From contig CAZHVO010000057.1 in the NCBI GenBank assembly GCA_964536195.1, positions 1-6,761 of the forward strand: a DNA stretch of 6,761 nt, in the 5' to 3' direction. Origin of the DNA: Susulua sp964536195. GTDB taxonomy: Bacteria > Omnitrophota > Gorgyraeia > Duberdicusellales > 4484-171. Under the pieces are notes generated by a model. It searched no databases. It saw only the letters and a program-made list of their open reading frames with translations, and was not told where the DNA came from. Made by a program: the position numbers and the translations under genes. Below are positions 1-6,445 of this stretch, one piece after another (the first letter of the stretch is position 1; the number at the start of each line of letters is the position of its first letter).

Positions 1-64
1 TCGGGAACGGCAATACTATACGAAACCGTCTCAAAAAAGGAGGGTCAAAAAGAAAAAACGTTAA
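1..64 (+). CDS. rpsU: 30S ribosomal protein S21, C-terminal fragment (5' end outside window)
   Basis: Reading in the frame that begins at base 2 gives 20 residues and a TAA stop at 62-64. The residues start RERQYYTKPS and continue as a run of Lys and Arg. This matches the C-terminal end of bacterial S21, where an aromatic, K-P-S/T motif (as in REFYEKPSVKRKKK of Bacillus-type S21) is followed by a very basic tail. S21 is a small protein of the 30S subunit that lies near the 3' end of 16S rRNA and helps translation initiation. Most of the gene, including its start, lies left of the window. The tail contains an AAGGAGGG stretch (37-44) that looks like a Shine-Dalgarno sequence but has no start codon at a useful distance. 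The RRM gene follows 46 bases later on the same strand, so co-transcription is likely. The call rests on a short match. Frame 1 is also open to a stop at 76-78, but its product resembles nothing I know. Confidence 0.82.
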   Translation, partial: RERQYYTKPSQKRRVKKKKR

Positions 65-95
65 GGGGACTCTTGTGAATGTGAACACGAACGAA

Positions 96-103
96 TAAGG
101 AGA
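96..103 (+). promoter_or_regulatory. Shine-Dalgarno site of the RRM gene
   Basis: TAAGGAGA lies 7-8 bases before the ATG at 111, an ideal distance for a ribosome binding site. It fixes the start of the RRM protein and suggests strong translation. The addA and addB genes on the other strand have no comparable site. Confidence 0.85.
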
Positions 104-110
104 AAACGTA

Positions 111-410
111 ATGGAAGAAGAAAAAAAGATTTACATTGGCAACTTGGAATTTGGCACTAGCGAAGATGATCTAAAAAAATTCATCGAAGAGAAAGGATTA
201 AACGCTAAGGATGTAAAAATAATAACTGACAAATTTTCTGGTAAATCCAAAGGTTTTGGATTCGCAGAATTTGAAACCGAGGAGCAAACCCAACAAGCTA
301 TAGATGCGTTAAACGAACAAGAATTAAACGGCAGAGCGTTACGGGTAAGCAAGGCGCAAAAAATGCGTCCTCGAACCGATAGAGATAACTTTAGCGGCGG
401 AAGATTCTAA
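111..410 (+). CDS. Single-RRM RNA-binding protein (cyanobacterial Rbp / plant glycine-rich RBP type)
   Basis: This 99-residue protein is almost entirely one RNA recognition motif. The RNP2 strand is IYIGNL (residues 7-12) and the RNP1 strand is KGFGFAEF (47-54). The aromatic residues that stack on RNA bases (Tyr8, Phe49, Phe51) are all present. The usual final strand, LNGRALRVSKA, lies at about 72-82. A short tail rich in Arg, Gly and Asp (86-99) ends in SGGRF, a reduced version of the Gly/Arg-rich tail of longer relatives. The family binds single-stranded RNA in the cytoplasm. In cyanobacteria several members are cold-induced and are thought to act on mRNA stability or localisation, but the RNA target here is unknown. 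The start is set by the Shine-Dalgarno sequence at 96-103 and by RNP2 lying close to the N-terminus. The gene follows rpsU on the same strand and ends at its own terminator. Confidence 0.95.
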   Translation: MEEEKKIYIGNLEFGTSEDDLKKFIEEKGLNAKDVKIITDKFSGKSKGFGFAEFETEEQTQQAIDALNEQELNGRALRVSKAQKMRPRTDRDNFSGGRF

Positions 411-430
411 GAAAATTTAAGTAAAATGAG

Positions 431-464
431 AAGAGGAGGAAATGCCGTTCCCTCCTCTTTTTTT
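431..464 (+). terminator. Intrinsic terminator after the RRM gene, in a convergent intergenic region
   Basis: AAGAGGAGG (431-439) pairs perfectly with CCTCCTCTT (451-459) around an 11-base loop. Two more A-T pairs are possible inside the stem if the C at 450 is bulged. A run of seven T (458-464) begins at the foot of the stem, as expected for a Rho-independent terminator read on the plus strand. The hairpin starts 21 bases after the RRM stop. On the minus strand the same hairpin directly follows the addB stop codon (463-465), but only a weak T-rich stretch (CTCATTTTAC) comes after it. It may therefore also end the addAB transcript, less efficiently. Confidence 0.9.
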
Positions 465-3273
465 ATCTGCAAAGTGAAGTAAAAGGACAAAATTGACACT
501 TCCTTTCATCTCGATCAGACTCAAAGGGTACACTTAAATCAAATAGCTCTCGGAATATTGCTTCTAACCCCTGCAAAGACAATTCTTCAACTTTTTCTTT
601 TTTTAACATATCTTCTTTAGAAATAAAAGCCTTGCGCTCACAAGTACGCACATTATAAATCTCAGCATTTACCTGGTTATTAGGGAAGCTTTTAGAGGTA
701 AAATGGTAGTAAAGAGGTAATTGAAAGGACTTAAGGGTTTCCTTTAAAGATTGGCGGTCCATTTTCATGGTTGAGAGAGCTGAAAACCTCTTGGGTGCAA
801 TATTAGCTCCACCGGTCTTATAATCAATCACTACGATACTTTTATCTTCCAACTGATCAATCCTGTCGGCAGTATATCTGAAACCGATAGCTTTATTGTC
901 CATCTCCCAAATGCCCCTGCATTCACTCTCTAAAGAGATTATTTTAGCTACATTCCGCTCGGCTTCACTATCTAGAAACTTATTCATCCGATTATCTATA
1001 ATTTTCTTTAGAAGAAATGAATCAGACCTCATGCGACGGGCAAGACTTTCAAACTTCTCCTCCACCTTCTTGAAAAAGTTTCTTCTAAAGTCTTTATCAA
1101 TCACTGGTTTTCTACCTAGGAAAACCTTAAAAGTATCGGCCAAGAGTTCATGAATAAAAGTTCCGATATGAGGAGCCTGAGGGTCCTGGAGTAAGTCCTC
1201 TCTTTCTCTTAACCCTAATAGATATTGATAGTAAAACCGTAGGGGACAGTTAAGGTAAGTATTCAAGCGGCTTGCCGAGTAAGTTGCTTTTTTTAAAAAC
1301 CGCACCATCGCCTCTGTTTTTTGGACAGCTGGAGCTAAAGAGGGTACCTCTACTGCAAAACGAGCTTTAGGTACAGGAGTGACTTCCAATTTTCCCAATT
1401 CTCTCTGTTTTGCCCAAAGTAATTCCTCAATAAACCTACTCTTCTCTCTCTCTTGATTCTCTTCGTATATCAAGTGAGCTTTTTTTGCACCTGACACCAA
1501 ACGCATAAATTGATACCGCTGTATCTCTTCTTCCTTCTCGAGACGATTTAGCCCTAAATTTAACATAACTTCACGAGGGATCAAAGGTTCGTAAACCTTC
1601 AACTTGGGCAAGACAGCTTCATTCAAATTCATTACAATTACATTCTCAAAGCTAAGCGAACGAGTCTCAAGAAGTCCCAAAATTTGAGTTCCTCTTAAAG
1701 GTGAACCAACAAAGGAGATGACTTCAGCCTGGAGTTTTTGTTGAAAAATATCCCAGATTTCATTAGGATTAAACTTCTCTCTGCTAAATGCTAAGCCTCC
1801 TAACTCTTGACCTATCTTGTATAGTTTTTCTACCACCTTAAGGTTAAAAGGAAAACTCCCGATTTTACTCTTCTCGACTAAAGTATTGAGCAACTCCAAA
1901 AATGTACTACTAAAATGATCGAAATCACAGATACTTTCCCACCTCTTAAAAAACATCTCATGTAGTTTAAGCAAAAGACTTTTGCATTCACTAAAGTTCA
2001 CCAGAATATCCATATTTTGGAGAACCTCCTGAGTATGTAAGTAAATCTTCTCTTCTGATTCTATCTCTTCTAGGCTTAAGAAAAGGCTTCCCCCGATAGA
2101 AGACTCTTGCTGACCTTGAAGAAGTTCTTCTATTTTATGAACCATCACTCGGGTGATTACTGAGTCCTTACCTATTTCTAAATTCTTTACCAAAGGATGG
2201 CGCAAGAGACTCAAATAATCTTTTGTATAGTAGGCCTTATCGGATCTCTGCTCCTGAGATTTTAATATTAAATCAAATAAAACGTAAAGGGAACTTCTCT
2301 TTAAAGGATACCCTAAGGAAATATTGAAATCTTCAAGCAAAGGTGATACTTCGGTAAGCAGTGGTATGAGAGCTTGAGGCTGAGGCAAGACGATTAAAGT
2401 ATTATCCTTATTTTTAATCTTGCCAAGAATATCCCCAACAATACCGACTTGCGAATGCATATCAAACCCTTGGTAGAGAGAGAAATCAGGTTTAGCATCT
2501 CCCTTTTGGGGTTTAATCGAAACATTTAATTTTTTAGCATTAGTCGCTAATACTGACCACTTATCTTGGGAACCTTGAAAAATACAGATACCTCTACCCT
2601 CCTGGTGGATGCTTTTAACGATTCTTTGCTCTGTAGCATGAAGGTAGAAGAAATTGCAAAAGATAATTGTTTCGAATTCTTCATATTTTCCCTCTCCGGC
2701 AGACTTAGCTGCCTGCAAATACCGCAAACCCCTAGAAGTTAGCCCTTTCTTTGTTAAAGCTTTATGATAAGCATCACGCAAAGATATTATTTCGCTAAGT
2801 AGATTGTTAATGCTATCGGGTATTTCATAACCGATACTAGCACTTTTTTCAATAGATAGCAGAGATTGATTCTTAATATCCTCTAAATCAAGCTGTTCGA
2901 TAAAAGAAACAATCTCTCGAGCCCAAGGCAGAAAGATGCTAAAAGATTCTCTTTGCTTGGAAAGCTTAGGAAGATGTTTTTTGGCCAAAGAATAAATAAG
3001 AAAACAAGCGTCTAAATCATTAACTTTGTGCTGAGATTGAGGAAAGGAAAGAAAATCGACAAACTCATCCATACTAAAAAAATGCGGGGGCAAGTAAGCC
3101 TTCTTTATTCTTTTAGAGAGCTCTCGTTGCAAAAATAGAGCTGGCCGCCGACCGCCAAAAACACATCCAATACGACTTAGGTCATTATTAGATTTTAAGA
3201 AATTTTCGCTAAGAAAAGTAGCTAGCTTAGCAATAAAATCTTCGCCGAAACTATAGGTAATTACCTTCTCCAT
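463..3273 (-). CDS. addB: AddB-type subunit of helicase-nuclease: helicase-dead N-terminus, RecB-family nuclease with 4Fe-4S cysteines
   Basis: This 936-residue protein is the likely partner of the AddA gene just upstream in double-strand-break resection. The C-terminal third is a RecB-family PD-(D/E)XK nuclease, with His708 in GTFIHELL, Asp803 in ADRID, Asp817 and Lys819 in VIDYKTG, and the QxxxY helper motif Gln851-Tyr855. Four cysteines frame it: Cys676 (LNCPLRFYY), then Cys926, Cys929 and Cys935. This is exactly the C...C-x2-C-x5-C pattern that holds the 4Fe-4S cluster of AddB. The N-terminus (about 1-80) has the form of the AddB proteins of alphaproteobacteria and Bacteroidetes: a leading F-x-x-x-L-A segment, then VFGGRRPALFLQREL (38-52), with no Walker A motif. 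It should therefore not hydrolyse ATP, and by analogy with known AddB its dead helicase domain may scan for Chi. It is shorter than B. subtilis AddB (about 1166 aa). The start is fixed by the addA stop one codon upstream in the same frame. No Shine-Dalgarno sequence is visible, so translation is probably coupled to addA. Confidence 0.92.
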   Translation of the reverse strand: MEKVITYSFGEDFIAKLATFLSENFLKSNNDLSRIGCVFGGRRPALFLQRELSKRIKKAYLPPHFFSMDEFVDFLSFPQSQHKVNDLDACFLIYSLAKKHLPKLSKQRESFSIFLPWAREIVSFIEQLDLEDIKNQSLLSIEKSASIGYEIPDSINNLLSEIISLRDAYHKALTKKGLTSRGLRYLQAAKSAGEGKYEEFETIIFCNFFYLHATEQRIVKSIHQEGRGICIFQGSQDKWSVLATNAKKLNVSIKPQKGDAKPDFSLYQGFDMHSQVGIVGDILGKIKNKDNTLIVLPQPQALIPLLTEVSPLLEDFNISLGYPLKRSSLYVLFDLILKSQEQRSDKAYYTKDYLSLLRHPLVKNLEIGKDSVITRVMVHKIEELLQGQQESSIGGSLFLSLEEIESEEKIYLHTQEVLQNMDILVNFSECKSLLLKLHEMFFKRWESICDFDHFSSTFLELLNTLVEKSKIGSFPFNLKVVEKLYKIGQELGGLAFSREKFNPNEIWDIFQQKLQAEVISFVGSPLRGTQILGLLETRSLSFENVIVMNLNEAVLPKLKVYEPLIPREVMLNLGLNRLEKEEEIQRYQFMRLVSGAKKAHLIYEENQEREKSRFIEELLWAKQRELGKLEVTPVPKARFAVEVPSLAPAVQKTEAMVRFLKKATYSASRLNTYLNCPLRFYYQYLLGLREREDLLQDPQAPHIGTFIHELLADTFKVFLGRKPVIDKDFRRNFFKKVEEKFESLARRMRSDSFLLKKIIDNRMNKFLDSEAERNVAKIISLESECRGIWEMDNKAIGFRYTADRIDQLEDKSIVVIDYKTGGANIAPKRFSALSTMKMDRQSLKETLKSFQLPLYYHFTSKSFPNNQVNAEIYNVRTCERKAFISKEDMLKKEKVEELSLQGLEAIFRELFDLSVPFESDRDERKCQFCPFTSLCR

Positions 3274-3276
3274 AAA

Positions 3277-6200
3277 TTAACTTGAGGCTATCTCTTCCTT
3301 TATCATGCTATCTAAATACACTAGGAAACCCTTCACTTCTCGCTTAGGGTAAATATCCTTAATAATTTGAACATATTCGTTAATCTGTTTTTCATGATCA
3401 GGCTTTGCTTCTTGGGAACTCTTATAATCAACTATCCAGATTTCTTTTTCTCTTACTACCAGACGATCAATTCGCTTGCCGTCACCAAAACGATTTACCA
3501 CTTCCTTTTCGCAGAAGACACTGGAGGCTGGAACAAAAAAGATACTCTTAAGCTCTTTCTTGGCTAATAGCTGCCTTATTTTCTCCTGGTAAGGAGAAAA
3601 ATCCTCGATAAATGGGTATTGCGTACTAGCAAATAATATAGCTTCTTTAATCAACTCCTCTGTGTCGAGACCCTGGCAACCTCCAATCCGTGAAAGAATT
3701 GTATGCAGCAAATTACCTTCTAAGATATTCTTTCGATTTTTAATATTTTGCCAATCACCAAACTCACCAGGAATTAACTCTGGCCACTCTTTATATGCTA
3801 AAGGCAATATATCTATTATCGGTTGTGCATCCTTCTCCTCTCTTCGATACTTTATTTTACTTCCGCTTTTCCTTACCCTCTCAGGAATTATATGCCAAGC
3901 TTTATTGTTGCTATTTGAACTCTTTTTGGGAATAAAGACATATAGCTCAAACTGGGCCCGAGTTAAGGCAACATAGATATTATTTAACTCATCAATGCAG
4001 GCTTTTTTGTAGCTTTGGATATAAATTTCTTGTAGAAAGGGTGAGTATGCACGATGATTCTTAGTAATGCGTACTATTCCTAAATCTCCTCCCTCTTTGG
4101 GCACAACATAAGAGCTACTACCTTTTTCTCCAGTCTCTGGACTTATGTCCATGCGCAAGAATGGAATAATGACAACACCAAACTCTAACCCTTTGGACTT
4201 ATGGATGGTAAGAACCTTTACAGAACTACTATGAACAACATTTACATATAACTCCTCTTGCGGTGCAACTTTTAAGTATGCGAGAAGTTCGCCTAAACCT
4301 ACGTAATCGTCCTCTCTCTGCTTTATTAATTCTAAAAACTTCATGAAGAAAGCTTGATTCTTCTTAAAGTTCTCGGTCACCTTCAAAGTCTGATAAATGC
4401 TTACAACTAACTCATAAGGAGATATGAATCCTACTGTTTTGAAAAACTTATCAATATACTGATCCCAAATTTCCGGATACCTCTTTCGAAACAAACGATA
4501 TAGAGGCACGTGCCCTCCCATTTTACCCTCTTTATGAAGACCAAAAATAAACTCAGTAATATCACTACAAGTAATCTTAGTTAAGCGGCTGAAAACCTCT
4601 CCAAGAATAAAGCTAGCAAAACTTAGATCGTCCAAGGGTGAGCATAGAAAGCCTAGAAATGAAACAATTTCTTTTACCAAAGAATTCTTAAGTAAATTCA
4701 AGGTCTTCTCTGACTCAACAGGAAAACCTGCTTCTAAAAGCCAAGAAGTTATCAGCTCAACCTCGTTATTATCCCTAGTAAGAATTGCTATATCTTCATA
4801 GTGAAAACGCCCCTTTAATTCTCGTAGCAGTTTCAAAATCTTAGGCTGCGTAATCTCATCACGCTCTTGTTTACTCTTTTCTTCAATTCGTTCAACGTAA
4901 ACATAGCCACCAACACTATCCTCTCGCTGCTTCTGCTTTGTATCTTTAAAGACATCGAGAATCTCATCGATACTCTCTTTCTTCTCACCCAACTCTTTGG
5001 CAATACCTGAAAGATCTAAAACAGTCTTTAAGTTATCTCTGGAGAATACCTTATTGTTAAACTCAACAATTGCTCTTTGGCTACGCCAGTTTGTCATTAG
5101 GTAGGCATTTTTTACATTAAAATGAGTAAACTTTTTCTTAACTGTATCAAAAAGTTTGGCTTCACCGCCGCGAAAGCGGTATATAGCTTGCTTTTTATCG
5201 CCGACATAAAATAGTGAACCGCCTGTAGAAAGCGCTTCTCTAACCATCTCTTCTAAATTGCACCACTGCAATAAACTTGTATCTTGGAATTCATCAATAA
5301 GATAGTGTTTAAAACGGGTAGCCATGCGGTAATAGACTTCGGCAACAGTTATGCCTTCTTCATCGAAAAGAAGACGGGCCTTTCGGTTAAGCTCCTCTAA
5401 AAACAATATGTCTTCCTTCTTTGAAAGCAACTGGAAAGAATCACTTATCCTCTGATAAAGCTCTACATAAGGGTTATAAGCAACAGTTGCATCTAACTCA
5501 ACTAGTTCCTTTAGCAAATTGTAAATTTTCTTCCATTTTTTGACAAAGCCATCCGTAGCTTCGCTGTCCTTGTTCATTGGAACCTTAAGAGCCTTTAGGT
5601 GAGCCGGAAGAGCAGCAATATCAAAAATATCATCATTTTTATCGAGAAAAAAAGAAATATGCTTCTTGGCGCTAGTATTCATACCCGACGGAAAACACTC
5701 AGATAATTCTTTAATCTGGCCCAAAATATACTTCTTCTTCTTGATTATATCTGCAGACTCTCCGAGAAAAGAACTAAATGTTTTTCCATACTTATTGCTT
5801 AACCTAAATAGAGATTGCAATAATTGTAAGATATCCTCTTTAGGAAACCACCCGTTTCTATTCTCGACAAACAGATAGTGCTGCAAAAACTCTTCCAACA
5901 ACTTCAATACTTCTTTCTTCTCTCTTGCTTGCTCAGTCAATGAATCCAGACAAAAGCAAAGAGACGAAAGATAATCCCTCTTTATCTTAAAGCTAGCTGA
6001 ACGGTCAATATTTAATGAACACCCGAGGAGAAGTGCATTGATAAAGCTATCTATAGTTTGGACTTGGAAAAAGTTATAATGCCTAATAAGTTCATCCATG
6101 ATCAGCTTAGCTTTGCTCTCGACATTCTTCTTTTCAAGGCCAAGTGAAGATATAATATCCTCCTCTTCTTCCTTGCTTGAAAAAGCATCTAAGGCTAACT

Positions 6201-6423
6201 TCTTGAGGAACTCGATAATCCTCTCCTTCATCTCTACTGTAGCCTTATTGGTAAAGGTAATGGCTAAGATATTTCTTAAAGGAATTTGGTTTAATTCTAA
6301 TTGAGGATTTATAAGTAAGTGGAGGTATCTTTTAGTTAAGCAGTAGGTCTTTCCTGAACCGGCAGAGGCTTCAACTACAACAACTTGGGGAAACTCAAGA
6401 TAGCTGACATTTCTCTCAGGCAT
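3277..6423 (-). CDS. addA: AddA-type subunit: UvrD/SF1 DNA helicase with C-terminal RecB-family nuclease
   Basis: This 1048-residue protein is the ATP-driven motor and one nuclease of an AddAB/RecBCD-like complex that unwinds and cuts DNA ends for RecA loading. All SF1A helicase motifs can be read: Walker A ASAGSGKT (19-26, Lys25), Ia TFTNKATVEM (56-65), TIDSF (123-127), Walker B LIDEFQD (375-381), III VGDKKQAIYRFRGG (407-420), IV TNWRSQ (444-449), V VLTIHKSKGLEF (737-748) and VI YVALTRAQ (817-824). The nuclease domain shows His907 in EGNLLHTIL, Asp986 in RIDRL, Asp999 and Lys1001 in IVDYKSS, and the QxxxY motif Gln1013-Tyr1017, so it should be active. A RecB or UvrD/PcrA assignment was considered. 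UvrD lacks the nuclease, and the AddB neighbour with Fe-S cysteines favours AddA over RecB. The protein is shorter than B. subtilis AddA (about 1232 aa). The start is fixed by an in-frame TAA two codons upstream (6427-6429) and by the position of Walker A. No Shine-Dalgarno sequence precedes it. The PilZ-like gene ends 22 bases upstream. Confidence 0.95.
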   Translation of the reverse strand: MPERNVSYLEFPQVVVVEASAGSGKTYCLTKRYLHLLINPQLELNQIPLRNILAITFTNKATVEMKERIIEFLKKLALDAFSSKEEEEDIISSLGLEKKNVESKAKLIMDELIRHYNFFQVQTIDSFINALLLGCSLNIDRSASFKIKRDYLSSLCFCLDSLTEQAREKKEVLKLLEEFLQHYLFVENRNGWFPKEDILQLLQSLFRLSNKYGKTFSSFLGESADIIKKKKYILGQIKELSECFPSGMNTSAKKHISFFLDKNDDIFDIAALPAHLKALKVPMNKDSEATDGFVKKWKKIYNLLKELVELDATVAYNPYVELYQRISDSFQLLSKKEDILFLEELNRKARLLFDEEGITVAEVYYRMATRFKHYLIDEFQDTSLLQWCNLEEMVREALSTGGSLFYVGDKKQAIYRFRGGEAKLFDTVKKKFTHFNVKNAYLMTNWRSQRAIVEFNNKVFSRDNLKTVLDLSGIAKELGEKKESIDEILDVFKDTKQKQREDSVGGYVYVERIEEKSKQERDEITQPKILKLLRELKGRFHYEDIAILTRDNNEVELITSWLLEAGFPVESEKTLNLLKNSLVKEIVSFLGFLCSPLDDLSFASFILGEVFSRLTKITCSDITEFIFGLHKEGKMGGHVPLYRLFRKRYPEIWDQYIDKFFKTVGFISPYELVVSIYQTLKVTENFKKNQAFFMKFLELIKQREDDYVGLGELLAYLKVAPQEELYVNVVHSSSVKVLTIHKSKGLEFGVVIIPFLRMDISPETGEKGSSSYVVPKEGGDLGIVRITKNHRAYSPFLQEIYIQSYKKACIDELNNIYVALTRAQFELYVFIPKKSSNSNNKAWHIIPERVRKSGSKIKYRREEKDAQPIIDILPLAYKEWPELIPGEFGDWQNIKNRKNILEGNLLHTILSRIGGCQGLDTEELIKEAILFASTQYPFIEDFSPYQEKIRQLLAKKELKSIFFVPASSVFCEKEVVNRFGDGKRIDRLVVREKEIWIVDYKSSQEAKPDHEKQINEYVQIIKDIYPKREVKGFLVYLDSMIKEEIASS

Positions 6424-6445
6424 TAATTATCGCTGGCTTGGCTAT

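Noticed and set aside
37..44. A perfect AAGGAGGG Shine-Dalgarno-like sequence.
   Set aside because: It lies within the Lys/Arg codons at the end of rpsU and has no ATG, GTG or TTG start with a usable reading frame at the right distance.
1..78. Frame 1 is open from the window edge to a TGA at 76-78 and could be the tail of another gene.
   Set aside because: The alternative frame from base 2 gives a recognisable S21 tail, while the frame 1 product resembles no family I know.
73..110. TTGTGA at 73-78 as a possible -35 box for the RRM gene.
   Set aside because: There is no TATAAT-like box 16-18 bases downstream; that position holds the Shine-Dalgarno sequence. Transcription from the rpsU promoter is simpler.
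131..352. Minus-strand open frame of 73 codons opposite the RRM gene.
   Set aside because: It is the reverse shadow of a clear RRM coding sequence and shows no domain of its own.
434..477. AGGAGG followed by ATG at 442-444 and an 11-codon reading frame ending at 477, which looks like a small gene.
   Set aside because: The Shine-Dalgarno-like bases are one arm of the terminator hairpin, the spacing to the ATG is only two bases, and the peptide runs into the T-run and the addB 3' end.
896..1153. Plus-strand open frame of 85 codons opposite addB, and similar plus-strand frames at 3367-3567, 3662-3976, 5666-5878 and 6098-6304 opposite addA.
   Set aside because: All lie fully inside well-supported genes on the other strand, have compositions typical of reverse-complement shadows, and lack ribosome binding sites and recognisable domains.
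463..6423. The helicase and nuclease pair as a possible new anti-phage defence system.
   Set aside because: Every motif, including the AddB Fe-S cysteine pattern, fits the standard AddAB recombination-repair complex, and no other defence or mobile genes are present.
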